Source: DATAAM01 sp036260075
GTDB taxonomy: Bacteria > Actinomycetota > Acidimicrobiia > Acidimicrobiales > JAHWLA01
Assembly: GCA_036260075.1 (NCBI GenBank)
Contig: DATAAM010000175.1
Span: forward strand, 1-13,354
DNA length: 13,354 nt
Direction of reading: 5' to 3'
In this document: piece by piece, positions 6,614-12,915 of the stretch
Numbering within the stretch: position 1 is the stretch's first letter
Layout: each line of letters begins with the position of its first letter
Made by a program: the position numbers and the translations under genes
Notes under the pieces: generated by a model
Databases searched by the model: none
Seen by the model: only the letters and a program-made list of their open reading frames with translations
Told to the model about the DNA's origin: nothing

Positions 6614-6904
6614 ATGACCACCAGGCTTGCGCGGCTCGCCGCCGTGCTGCTGCCCGTCGCCGCCGCCGTCGTGGTGGGCGACGCCCGGGCGGCCCACGCC
6701 GAGTGCGTGGAGGTCAACGCCTACGTGACCCGTGAAGACGAGCCGTGGTGGTACCCGCTGGGCGGGCCGCGCGAGTGCGTGCTGCCGACGCCGTGGGACC
6801 ACCGGGCCAACCCGCACCTCGGCCACGACCAGGACTACCCGCCGGGCGTGCCCGGCTGCCTGCCCGACGGCTTCTTCGTCCGCGTGTGGGTGCCGATGCC
6901 CTGA
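6614..6904 (+). CDS. Small secreted protein with YPLGGP motif (paralogue of the 5148 gene)
   Basis: This 96-residue protein has a Sec signal peptide (MTTRLAR, hydrophobic core, ARAAHA) with probable cleavage after A29. The mature form is about 67 residues, beginning ECVEVNAYVT. The landmarks WWYPLGGPRECVLPTPW and the C-terminal FFVRVWVPMP match the protein at 5148-5429, and C31 and C55 keep the same 24-residue spacing. A third cysteine (C82) in GCLPDG is unique to this copy. A purine-rich Shine-Dalgarno (GGGAGGGGAGGG) precedes the ATG. Its last 70 nt overlap, on the opposite strand, the 3' end of the endonuclease III gene. It diverges from the membrane-tethered sigma gene, with a palindrome in between, so sigma-dependent expression is plausible. 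Function is unknown. Confidence 0.8.
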   Translation: MTTRLARLAAVLLPVAAAVVVGDARAAHAECVEVNAYVTREDEPWWYPLGGPRECVLPTPWDHRANPHLGHDQDYPPGVPGCLPDGFFVRVWVPMP

Positions 6905-7554
6905 GGCACCCGCGACGAGGGGCAGAAGTCGTTCAGCACGCACGCCTCGCAGCGCGGCGTGCGGGCCGCGCACACCCGCCTGCCGTGCAGGATCAGGCGC
7001 AGGCTGAACGCGCCCCGTTCGGCAGGCGGCACCAGCGCGTCAAGGTCGTGCTCCGCTTTCACCGGGTCGTCTTCGAGGGTGAGCCCGAGGCGACGTGAAA
7101 GTCGCCCGACGTGGGTGTCGACCGGCAACCCCGGCTCGCCGAAGCCCACGCTGCGCACCACGTTGGCCGTCTTGCGGCCGACGCCGGGCAGCGTGACGAG
7201 GTCCTCCATCCGGTGGGGCACTTCGCCGCCGAAGCGGTCCTCCAACGCGGCGGCCATCCCGATGATGCTCTTGGCCTTCGCCCGGAAGAAGCCGGTCGGG
7301 AAGATCAGCTTCTCCACCTCCTCCGGGGCGGCGGCGGCCAGGTCGGCGGGCGCCGGGAAGCGGGCGAACAGCGCGGGCGTCACCGAGTTGACCCGTTCGT
7401 CGGTGGTCTGGGCCGACAGGATCGTGGCCACGAGCAGTTGGTAGGGCGAGTCGTGACGGAGCGCGCAGAGCTCGCGAGCGGTCCCCGGGTACTCCGCGGC
7501 CAACCGCGTCACGGTCTCGCGCGCCCGTCCTTTCGGGGACCGGGGGCGGGCCAT
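6835..7554 (-). CDS. nth: Endonuclease III (base-excision repair DNA glycosylase/AP lyase)
   Basis: This 239-residue enzyme removes oxidised pyrimidines from DNA and cleaves the abasic strand. The helix-hairpin-helix LPGVGRKTANVV carries the catalytic lysine K128, and VDTHVGR carries the catalytic aspartate D146. Four cysteines, C195, C202, C205 and C211 (spacing C-x6-C-x2-C-x5-C), bind the 4Fe-4S cluster. The N-terminal ILSAQTTDERVN is the typical glycosylase signature. I chose ATG 7554 (MARPRSPKGR); the longer frame to 7830 reads antisense through the neighbouring acetyltransferase. About 25 residues after the cluster form a basic, disordered-looking tail (for example THTRTKKPSG). Part of this tail is encoded opposite the end of the small secreted gene at 6614-6904, with a 70-bp overlap. 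It is divergent from the acetyltransferase with a 22-nt gap. Confidence 0.95.
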   Translation of the reverse strand: MARPRSPKGRARETVTRLAAEYPGTARELCALRHDSPYQLLVATILSAQTTDERVNSVTPALFARFPAPADLAAAAPEEVEKLIFPTGFFRAKAKSIIGMAAALEDRFGGEVPHRMEDLVTLPGVGRKTANVVRSVGFGEPGLPVDTHVGRLSRRLGLTLEDDPVKAEHDLDALVPPAERGAFSLRLILHGRRVCAARTPRCEACVLNDFCPSSRVPQGIGTHTRTKKPSGRQPGTPGG

Positions 7555-7576
7555 GTCGACCACTACCCTGCCACTC
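7555..7576. promoter_or_regulatory. 22-nt divergent promoter between nth and the acetyltransferase
   Basis: TACCCT (7564-7569) lies 7 nt before GTG 7577, the spacing expected for a leaderless plus-strand transcript. On the minus strand the sequence CAGGGTAGTGGTCGACATGG runs into the nth start. Almost the same module, with a slightly longer middle, recurs between the VIT-family gene and rlmN at 8799-8825. No Shine-Dalgarno is possible for the plus-strand gene if transcription starts at the GTG. Confidence 0.5.
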
Positions 7577-8056
7577 GTGCGCAACCTGTACCGGATGCGT
7601 CGGCCCCTGCCCGTCGACGAGCCGTACGAGCTCGACGTGCGGCCGTTCGTGGTGGGCCAGGACGAGGAAGCGTGGCTCGACGTCAACAACCGGGCCTTCC
7701 ACTGGCACCCCGAGCAGGGCGGCTGGGGCGTCGAAGAGCTGCGGGCCCGCACGGAGGAGCCGTGGTTCGACGCCGCCGGCTTCCTCTTGCACGAGGTGGA
7801 CGGGCGCCTCGCGGGCTTCTGCTGGACCAAGGTGCACGACGACGAGGACCCACCGGTCGGCGAGATCTTCGTGATCGCGGTCGACCCCGACTTCGAGGGG
7901 CGCGGCCTGGGTCGCAGCTTGGTGCTGGCGGGCCTCGACCACCTTGCCGCGAAGGGCCTGACGGTCGGGATGCTCTACGTCGACGAGAGCAACGCGCGGG
8001 CGGTGGAGCTGTACCGCTCGATGGGCTTCACCGTGGAGCGCGTCGTCACACGTTGA
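7577..8056 (+). CDS. GNAT-family N-acetyltransferase, mycothiol synthase-like
   Basis: This 159-residue protein has a single GCN5-related acetyltransferase fold. Motif A, FVIAVDPDFEGRGLGRSLV (about 98-116), holds the R-x-x-G-x-G acetyl-CoA pyrophosphate loop. The following LYVDESNARAVELYRSMGF is the usual motif B. The N-terminal RNLYRMRRPLP and the FHWHPEQGGW and FCWTKVHDDEDPPVGEIFVI segments resemble the C-terminal catalytic half of mycothiol synthase (MshD), but the protein is about half that length. A role in mycothiol synthesis is therefore possible but not established, and another small-molecule acetyltransferase is equally plausible. GTG 7577 is preferred over the in-frame ATG 7553 because of the TACCCT box 7 nt upstream and because ATG 7553 overlaps the nth start codon. 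Its stop overlaps the end of the convergent VIT-family gene by 11 nt. Confidence 0.88.
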   Translation: MRNLYRMRRPLPVDEPYELDVRPFVVGQDEEAWLDVNNRAFHWHPEQGGWGVEELRARTEEPWFDAAGFLLHEVDGRLAGFCWTKVHDDEDPPVGEIFVIAVDPDFEGRGLGRSLVLAGLDHLAAKGLTVGMLYVDESNARAVELYRSMGFTVERVVTR

Positions 8057-8798
8057 CGCCGACGACGGTGCCGACGACGTAGGTGACGGTGGCAGGGGCG
8101 GCGGCGAAGGCCAGCTGCCGGAGGGCCGAGCGCGCCACCGATCGTCCGGTGAACCCGGCCAGGGCCACGCCCACGAGGACGGCCGCCACGGCGGCGAGCA
8201 CGACCGAGGCCAGGACGGCCCCTGTGCCCGAGGCCACGAACCACGGCAGCAGCGGCAGCACGGCACCGCCCGCGAACGCGGCGAAGGAGGAGAGGGCGGC
8301 GCCGCGGGGCGAGCCCAGCTCGTGGGGATCGATGCCGAGCTCCTCGCGGGCATGGGTCTCGAGGGCCAGCTGGGGGTTGCGGTGCATCTCGGTGGCGAGG
8401 TGCTCGGCCAGCTCGCGGTCGAGCCCGCGGCTGCGGTAGAGCTGCACCAGCTCGCGCCGCTCGTTCTCGGGCCGGCGGGCGATCTCGGTGCGCTCCAGCT
8501 CCAGCTCCCGCTCGAGGAGCTCGGTCTGCGCCCGCATCGACACGTACTCCCCCGCCGCCATCGAGAAGGCTCCGCCCAGCAGGCCCGCCAACCCGGCCAG
8601 CCGCACCAGGCTCGACGACGGGTGGGCGCCCGCCACGCCGAGGATCAGCGAGACGTTGGACACGAGCCCGTCGCTGATGCCGAACACGGCGGCCCGGGCG
8701 GTGCCGCCTCGGACGTCGCGGTGGTGGTGCTCGGGCGCAGGCGGCGCGTCGCCCGTCGGACGGGCCGTGGGATGGGCCGTCGATGTCCGTCGCGCCAT
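8046..8798 (-). CDS. VIT1/CCC1-family membrane protein (probable Fe2+/Mn2+ transporter)
   Basis: This 250-residue integral membrane protein belongs to the vacuolar iron transporter family, which moves ferrous iron or manganese, usually out of the cytoplasm. After a basic, His-containing N-terminus (HHH at 24-26) comes the family motif FGISDGLVSNVSLILG (about 39-54), with D43. A second helix contains GGAFSMAAGEYVS (M80, E84). A long Glu-rich cytoplasmic helical section follows (about 90-160), where the family's metal-binding domain lies. Two to three hydrophobic helices fill 168-250, for example AVLASVVLAAVAAVLVGVAL. I chose ATG 8798 because the longer upstream frame is antisense to rlmN. TAACGT (8811-8806) sits 7 nt before the ATG, consistent with leaderless initiation. 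It is divergent from rlmN (27-nt gap) and convergent with the acetyltransferase (11-nt overlap). Confidence 0.92.
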   Translation of the reverse strand: MARRTSTAHPTARPTGDAPPAPEHHHRDVRGGTARAAVFGISDGLVSNVSLILGVAGAHPSSSLVRLAGLAGLLGGAFSMAAGEYVSMRAQTELLERELELERTEIARRPENERRELVQLYRSRGLDRELAEHLATEMHRNPQLALETHAREELGIDPHELGSPRGAALSSFAAFAGGAVLPLLPWFVASGTGAVLASVVLAAVAAVLVGVALAGFTGRSVARSALRQLAFAAAPATVTYVVGTVVGVNV

Positions 8799-8825
8799 GT
8801 CGACGACGTTACCTACCCTGGACCG
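8799..8825. promoter_or_regulatory. 27-nt divergent promoter between the VIT-family gene and rlmN
   Basis: On the plus strand TACCCT (8814-8819) is followed by 6 nt and GTG 8826. On the minus strand TAACGT (8811-8806) is followed by 7 nt and ATG 8798. Both point to leaderless transcripts from overlapping -10 elements. The elements CTACCCTG (plus) and GTCGACATGG (minus) are shared with the nth/acetyltransferase gap at 7555-7576. Confidence 0.5.
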
Positions 8826-9857
8826 GTGGCCTGCCGCTACGACCTCACGCCCGACGAGCTGGCCGCCCTGCTCGGCGACGAGCCCGCCTTCCGCGTGCGC
8901 CAGGTGTGGGACGGCCTGTACCGCAGGGCCGTCGAGCCCGACGAGCTCACCGACCTGCCCACCGGGCTGCGGCGACGGCTGGCGGCGGAGCCCGCCTTCG
9001 CGCCTGCGCTCCGGGAGGTGGCCTGCTCGGTGTCCGAGGGCGGCGACACGGTGAAGTGGCTGTGGTCGCTGCACGACGGCACCCGGGTGGAGACGGTGCT
9101 GATGCACTACCGGGGCCGCTCGACGGCGTGCGTGTCCACCCAGGCCGGCTGCGCCATGGCATGCGGGTTCTGCGCCACCGGCCAGGCCGGGTTCGAGCGC
9201 AACCTGTCGACGGGCGAGATCGTGGAGCAGGTGGTCCGGGCGATGCGGGCGGCCCGACCCCGGCGGGTGGGCAACGTGGTGTTCATGGGCATGGGCGAGC
9301 CGCTGGCCAACTACGACCGGGTGTGGGCGGCCGTGGAGCGCCTGCACGACGACGTCGGCATCTCGGCCCGCCACCTCACGCTGTCGACGGTCGGCATCGT
9401 CCCGGGCATCCGGCGGCTGGCGGGCGAACGCCTCCCCGTCAACCTGGCCGTGTCCCTGCACGCGGCCGACGACGAGCTGCGCGACGAGCTGGTGCCGATC
9501 AACCGGCGCTACCCGCTGGGAGAGCTGACGGAGGCGTGCCGCGAGTACCTGGCGGCCAAGGGCCGGCGGCTGTCGTTCGAGTGGGCGCTGATCGACGGGG
9601 TGAACGACCGGCCCGTCGACGCCGCCCGGCTGGCGGCGCTGGCCCGGCCCCTGGGTGCCCACGTCAACCTCATCCCGCTCAACCCCACGCCCGGCTACCC
9701 GACCCGGGGGACGCCGCCTGCGGGGGTGCGGGCGTTTCGCGACCGGCTGCGGTCGGCGGGGGTCAACGCCACCGTGCGGCGCAACCGCGGCACCGACATC
9801 GACGCCGCCTGCGGCCAGCTGCGTGCCACCGCGGGAAGCGGCGCGCTGCCAGACTGA
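8826..9857 (+). CDS. rlmN: Dual-specificity 23S rRNA/tRNA adenine-C2 methyltransferase
   Basis: This 343-residue radical-SAM enzyme methylates C2 of A2503 in 23S rRNA and of A37 in some tRNAs. C109, C113 and C116 of CAMACGFCATG bind the 4Fe-4S cluster. C102, seven residues before the first cluster cysteine, and C329 in IDAACGQL match the catalytic pair that methylates through a protein thioether intermediate. NVVFMGMGEPLANYD and LAVSLHAADD are further family signatures. The protein starts VACRYDLTPDEL at GTG 8826, just after TACCCT (8814-8819), so a leaderless transcript is likely. The in-frame upstream extension is antisense to the VIT-family gene and was discarded. The next gene starts 5 nt after its TGA, suggesting an operon. 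Confidence 0.97.
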   Translation: MACRYDLTPDELAALLGDEPAFRVRQVWDGLYRRAVEPDELTDLPTGLRRRLAAEPAFAPALREVACSVSEGGDTVKWLWSLHDGTRVETVLMHYRGRSTACVSTQAGCAMACGFCATGQAGFERNLSTGEIVEQVVRAMRAARPRRVGNVVFMGMGEPLANYDRVWAAVERLHDDVGISARHLTLSTVGIVPGIRRLAGERLPVNLAVSLHAADDELRDELVPINRRYPLGELTEACREYLAAKGRRLSFEWALIDGVNDRPVDAARLAALARPLGAHVNLIPLNPTPGYPTRGTPPAGVRAFRDRLRSAGVNATVRRNRGTDIDAACGQLRATAGSGALPD

Positions 9858-9862
9858 GCGCC

Positions 9863-10216
9863 ATGGAACAGCGCCGCTGGATGAACCAGTCGCAGCCGCA
9901 GACCTTGCAGATCGCCGTGTTCCTCCTCTACATCAACGCGTTCTTCACGGCGTTCTACGGCGGCTTGGGGAGCCTGATCGGCCTGTTGCTGATCGTCGCC
10001 AACGTGGGCGCCGGGTACGGCGTGGCCAACGAGAAGAGGTGGGCGTACGGGCTGGCGCTGGCGGTGGCGTTCCTCCCGTTCGTGCTGCGCCTGCTCCTCA
10101 ACGGCCTCGACGACGTGCTCGGCACCAACCTCATCAACCTCATGTTCGAGATCGCGCTCGTGGCCCTGCTGCTGCACCCGCAGAGCCGCGAGTACCAGCG
10201 CATCTGGTTCAAGTAG
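9863..10216 (+). CDS. Small integral membrane protein, function unknown
   Basis: I do not recognise a named family. The 117-residue product has a short polar N-terminus (MEQRRWMNQS), three to four hydrophobic helices (about 15-30, 36-54, 61-79 and 88-105) and a polar C-terminal tail, REYQRIWFK. Pairs of Gly and Asn in the helices (YGGLGSLIG, VANVGAGYGVANEKRW) suggest close packing, but no catalytic or transport motif is visible. ATG 9863 follows the rlmN stop by 5 nt. It is therefore probably co-transcribed with rlmN and translated by reinitiation, as I see no strong Shine-Dalgarno. The MaoC-like gene starts 26 nt after its stop. This linkage does not by itself imply a role in RNA methylation. 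Confidence 0.85.
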   Translation: MEQRRWMNQSQPQTLQIAVFLLYINAFFTAFYGGLGSLIGLLLIVANVGAGYGVANEKRWAYGLALAVAFLPFVLRLLLNGLDDVLGTNLINLMFEIALVALLLHPQSREYQRIWFK

Positions 10217-10228
10217 CGACGCCGCCGC

Positions 10229-10242
10229 TACGGTCGTCGCCC
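10229..10242 (+). promoter_or_regulatory. Candidate -10 element and leaderless start for the MaoC-like gene
   Basis: TACGGT (10229-10234) lies 8 nt before GTG 10243, inside the 26-nt gap after the small membrane protein gene. The spacing matches the other candidate leaderless starts in this window, so the hydratase may have its own promoter as well as read-through from rlmN. Confidence 0.4.
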
Positions 10243-10701
10243 GTGACGACGATTCTGAAGGGCATCGAGGGAGTCAAGGAGAAGGTCGGCGAGCACTTGG
10301 GCTACAGCGACTGGCTCGACGTGACCCAGGACCAGGTCAACCGCTTCGCCGACGCCACCGGCGACCACCAGTGGATCCACGTCGACCCCGAGCGGGCCAC
10401 CAAGGAGAGCCCCTTCGGCGGGCCCATCGCCCACGGGTACCTCACGATCTCGCTGGCCCCCGTGCTGCTGGGCAGCATCATGCTGGTCGACGGGATCGCC
10501 ATGGGGGTGAACTACGGCATCAACAAGCTGCGGTTCCCCGCGCCGGTGCCGGTGGGCAAGCGCCTGCGGGCAGGCGCCACGGTGGCCCAGGTGGAGGACA
10601 TCCCCGGCGGTGCTCAGGTCACGCTCGACGTGACGTTCGAGGTGGAGGGCCAGGAGAAGCCCGCCTGCGTGGCCCAGGTGGTGTACCGCTACTACACCTA
10701 G
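10243..10701 (+). CDS. MaoC-like (R)-specific enoyl-CoA hydratase
   Basis: This 152-residue hot-dog-fold hydratase is predicted to add water to trans-2-enoyl-CoA thioesters. The hydratase-2 signature is present in FADATGDHQWIHVDPERA: D41 and H46, five residues apart, match the catalytic Asp/His pair of the PhaJ type. FGGPIAHGYLTISL (about 58-71) forms the typical second half of the acyl pocket. The single-domain length suggests a homodimer. GTG 10243 gives an N-terminus MTTILKGIEGVKEKVGEHLG that reads as a plausible helix, whereas the longer frame upstream is a shadow of rlmN. The acyl-CoA ligase at 11170-12771 could supply substrates for the same fatty acid or sterol side-chain pathway, although an oppositely oriented STAS gene lies between. 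It ends 9 nt before the stop of that STAS gene. Confidence 0.92.
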   Translation: MTTILKGIEGVKEKVGEHLGYSDWLDVTQDQVNRFADATGDHQWIHVDPERATKESPFGGPIAHGYLTISLAPVLLGSIMLVDGIAMGVNYGINKLRFPAPVPVGKRLRAGATVAQVEDIPGGAQVTLDVTFEVEGQEKPACVAQVVYRYYT

Positions 10702-10710
10702 GCGCGGGGC

Positions 10711-11046
10711 TCAGACGCGGCTGACCGGGAAGATCCGGTCGAGGCCGGAGATGTCGAGCAGCTTGCGGGTGGCGGGCGACGGCGCGCTCAGCGTGAGGTC
10801 GCCGCCCCGCTCGCGCATGCGCTTGAGGGCGTGGACGAGCACGCCCAGGCCGGTGCTGTCCATGAACGTGAGCTCCTGCAAGTCGACGACGAGCGACAGC
10901 GGCGACTCGTCGTCGATCACGTCGTCGAGCCGCGTGCGCAGGCTCTCGGAGCCGGCAGCGTCGACCTCGCCGGACACCGCCACGACCACGGTTCCCAGCG
11001 TGCGGGTGAGGACCAGCGAGAACTGGTCGCCCTCCACGATGGCCAT
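10711..11046 (-). CDS. STAS-domain anti-sigma factor antagonist
   Basis: This 111-residue protein is a single STAS domain of the SpoIIAA/RsbV type. Such proteins bind an anti-sigma kinase and free a sigma factor when unphosphorylated. The core strand-helix pattern is clear: VVVAVSGEVDAAGSESLR, then LVVDLQELTFMDSTGLGVLVHAL, then a C-terminal LLDISGLDRIFPV. Ser64 in MDSTG is the expected phosphorylation site. ATG 11046 (MAIVEGDQ) is favoured over the upstream in-frame start at 11121 because it gives family length and has a purine-rich GAGGAAGGGGG about 10 nt upstream. No cognate HATPase anti-sigma kinase is visible nearby, and the ECF sigma at 5430-6488 is not the kind these switches usually control, so the partner is probably elsewhere. 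Confidence 0.93.
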   Translation of the reverse strand: MAIVEGDQFSLVLTRTLGTVVVAVSGEVDAAGSESLRTRLDDVIDDESPLSLVVDLQELTFMDSTGLGVLVHALKRMRERGGDLTLSAPSPATRKLLDISGLDRIFPVSRV

Positions 11047-11169
11047 CGTCCCCAGGCCCCCTTCCTCACGACCCGTGCCCGCCGGGGGGTACGGGGCACG
11101 GCCGCACGGCACAACGTACACCCCGGATGCGACCGTGACGAGGGCCTCCTCCTACGATCCGAGTCCGCC
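11047..11169. promoter_or_regulatory. Divergent promoter region, STAS gene / acyl-CoA ligase
   Basis: For the ligase, TACGAT (11153-11158) lies 11 nt before GTG 11170, giving a leader of at most a few bases. For the STAS gene, TACGTT (11118-11113) preceded by TG is a candidate extended -10, with a leader of about 60 nt. This leader contains an 8-bp inverted repeat, CCGTGCCC (11073-11080) and GGGCACGG (11094-11101), and a purine-rich ribosome site. Assignments are by motif only. Confidence 0.4.
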
Positions 11170-12771
11170 GTGACCACGTTCAACCTGGCCGACCTCTTCG
11201 AGGCCGTCGCCGACGCCGTGCCCGACCGCGAGGCGATCGTGTGCGACGGCCGTCGGCTGACGTTCGCCGAGCTCGACGACCGGGCCACCCGCCTGGCCCA
11301 CGTGCTGCCCACGCTCGGCGTGGGGCCGGGCGACCACGTGGGGCTGCACCTCTTCAACGGCAACGAGTACCTCGAGGCCATGCTGGCCTGCTTCAAGCTG
11401 CGGGCCGTCCCCGTCAACATGAACTACCGCTACGTGGCCGACGAGCTGCGCTACCTGTTCGCCGACGCCGACCTGGTGGCCGTGCTGAGCGAGCCCGCCC
11501 TGCGAGCCGTGCTCGACGGGGCGGACACCACCGTCCCCCGCCTCGAGCGGGGCGTCCCCTACGAGGAGGCGGTGGCCGCTGCCTCCTCCGAGCGCGACTT
11601 CGAGGACCGCTCCGGCGACGACCTCTACATCCTCTACACGGGCGGGACCACCGGCGTGCCGAAGGGCGTGATGTGGCGCCAGGAGGACCTGTTCTTCGCC
11701 GCCTTGGGCGGCGGCAACCCCGGCGGGCCGCCGGTCGGCTCCCCGTTCGAGGTGGCGGAGCGGGCGCAGTCGGGGTTCCACCGATGCCTCACCGCCCCGC
11801 CGTTCATGCACGGCGCCGCCCACTGGATGGCGTTGCAGGTGCTGTTGGCGGGCGGCTGCGTGGTGATCGACCGCGACCCCGGCCTCGTGCCCGAGCGCGT
11901 GTGGCAGCTGGCCGACGCCGAGCGGGTGGCGTTCCTGGTGGTGGTGGGCGACGCCTTCGCCCGGCCGCTGGCCGACGCGCTGGAGGCGGCCGGGCCCGAC
12001 CGCTGGCCGCTCGACGCGCTCACCGCCGTGCTGTCGGGCGGCGCCATCCTCTCGCCCACGGTGAAGGACGACCTGCTGCGCCTCCTCCCCCACGTGCTCG
12101 TCGTCGACGGCTTCGGCGCCTCGGAGACGGGCGGGCAGGGCCAGGTGGTGTCGGCCGCGGGCATCCGGTCTCCGGCGAGGACAGCCGGGCCGGTGCGCTT
12201 CACGCCCAACGACGACAGCACCGCCGTGCTGGGTGACGGGCTGCGCCCGGTGGAGCCCGGCAGCGGCGAGCTGGGCTGGGTGGCCCGCCGAGGCCACATC
12301 CCCCTCGGCTACTACAAGGACCCGGAGAAGACGGCCGCCGTCTTCCCGGTGGTCGACGGCGTGCGGTGGGCGGTGCCGGGCGACCGGGCCTGCGTGGAGG
12401 CGGACGGCTCGGTGACGGTCCTGGGGCGGGGGTCGACGTCGATCAACACCGGGGGCGAGAAGGTCTACCCCGAGGAGGTGGAGGCGGCGCTCAAGGCCCA
12501 CCCCGCCGTGTTCGACGCGCTGGTGGTGGGCGTGCCCGACCGGCGGTGGGGCGAGCGGGTCGTCGCCGTGGTGGCGCCCCGTCCGGGCGCCGCGCCTCCG
12601 GACGTGGACGAGCTGGCCGCGCTGTGCCGGGAGTCGTTGGCCGCCTACAAGGCACCGCGGCAGGTGGTGCCGGTGGAGTCGATCGTGCGCTCGCCCTCGG
12701 GCAAGCCCGACTACCGCTGGGCCCGCGAGGTGGCCGGAAATTCGCCGGCATCGGGCGGAGGCGACGAGTAG
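11170..12771 (+). CDS. Fatty-acyl-CoA ligase, FadD-type (AMP-binding)
   Basis: This 533-residue adenylate-forming enzyme activates a carboxylic acid with ATP and joins it to coenzyme A. The P-loop-like motif YTGGTTGVPKGVMWRQED (T157-G166 core) binds ATP. VVDGFGASETGG is the A5 motif, LGYYKDPEKTAAVF lies in the A7 area, and NTGGEKVYPEEVEAAL is the A8 hinge region. K512 in SPSGKPDYRW is the expected catalytic lysine. The N-terminal NLADLFEAVADAVPDREAIV, the NMNYRYVADELRYLF segment and the RCLTAPPFMHGAAHW segment resemble the mycobacterial FadD19/FadD17 group, which activates sterol side chains or long-chain acids. I infer a related substrate but cannot fix it. GTG 11170 is chosen because the frame upstream is antisense to the STAS gene and TACGAT precedes it. 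Confidence 0.94.
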   Translation: MTTFNLADLFEAVADAVPDREAIVCDGRRLTFAELDDRATRLAHVLPTLGVGPGDHVGLHLFNGNEYLEAMLACFKLRAVPVNMNYRYVADELRYLFADADLVAVLSEPALRAVLDGADTTVPRLERGVPYEEAVAAASSERDFEDRSGDDLYILYTGGTTGVPKGVMWRQEDLFFAALGGGNPGGPPVGSPFEVAERAQSGFHRCLTAPPFMHGAAHWMALQVLLAGGCVVIDRDPGLVPERVWQLADAERVAFLVVVGDAFARPLADALEAAGPDRWPLDALTAVLSGGAILSPTVKDDLLRLLPHVLVVDGFGASETGGQGQVVSAAGIRSPARTAGPVRFTPNDDSTAVLGDGLRPVEPGSGELGWVARRGHIPLGYYKDPEKTAAVFPVVDGVRWAVPGDRACVEADGSVTVLGRGSTSINTGGEKVYPEEVEAALKAHPAVFDALVVGVPDRRWGERVVAVVAPRPGAAPPDVDELAALCRESLAAYKAPRQVVPVESIVRSPSGKPDYRWAREVAGNSPASGGGDE

Positions 12772-12781
12772 AACGGTCGCC

Positions 12782-12850
12782 ATGGCCGACCGCATGAAGC
12801 CCGCACTCGTGGCGCTGCGGTCGGCCGCGGGCCATCTCGTACGCGGCTAG
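12782..12850 (+). CDS. Possible 22-residue micro-ORF after the acyl-CoA ligase
   Basis: ATG 12782 opens a short frame, MADRMKPALVALRSAAGHLV plus two residues, ending in TAG 12848-12850. It starts 10 nt after the ligase stop. The predicted peptide could form one amphipathic, basic helix. TAGAAC (12769-12774), which overlaps the ligase stop codon, lies 7 nt upstream, but its last base is not T, so the -10 match is weak. Translation is possible by reinitiation or from a leaderless transcript. A frame of this length can easily occur by chance in GC-rich DNA. Confidence 0.25.
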   Translation: MADRMKPALVALRSAAGHLVRG

Positions 12851-12915
12851 CCCGGCCCGCCCCGCGCCGCGTTCCCCGCCCCCCTCTCTCGCGTCCTTCT
12901 CGCGAAAGGAGACTC

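Noticed and set aside
7553..7576. ATG 7553 as start of the acetyltransferase
   Set aside because: It overlaps the nth start codon on the other strand and lies upstream of the TACCCT box. GTG 7577 directly precedes RNLYRMRRPLP, the expected family N-terminus.
11047..11121. In-frame N-terminal extension of the STAS protein
   Set aside because: The 25 extra residues are Pro/Gly-rich and unlike STAS domains, and they cover the inferred promoter and ribosome site. ATG 11046 gives the usual length.
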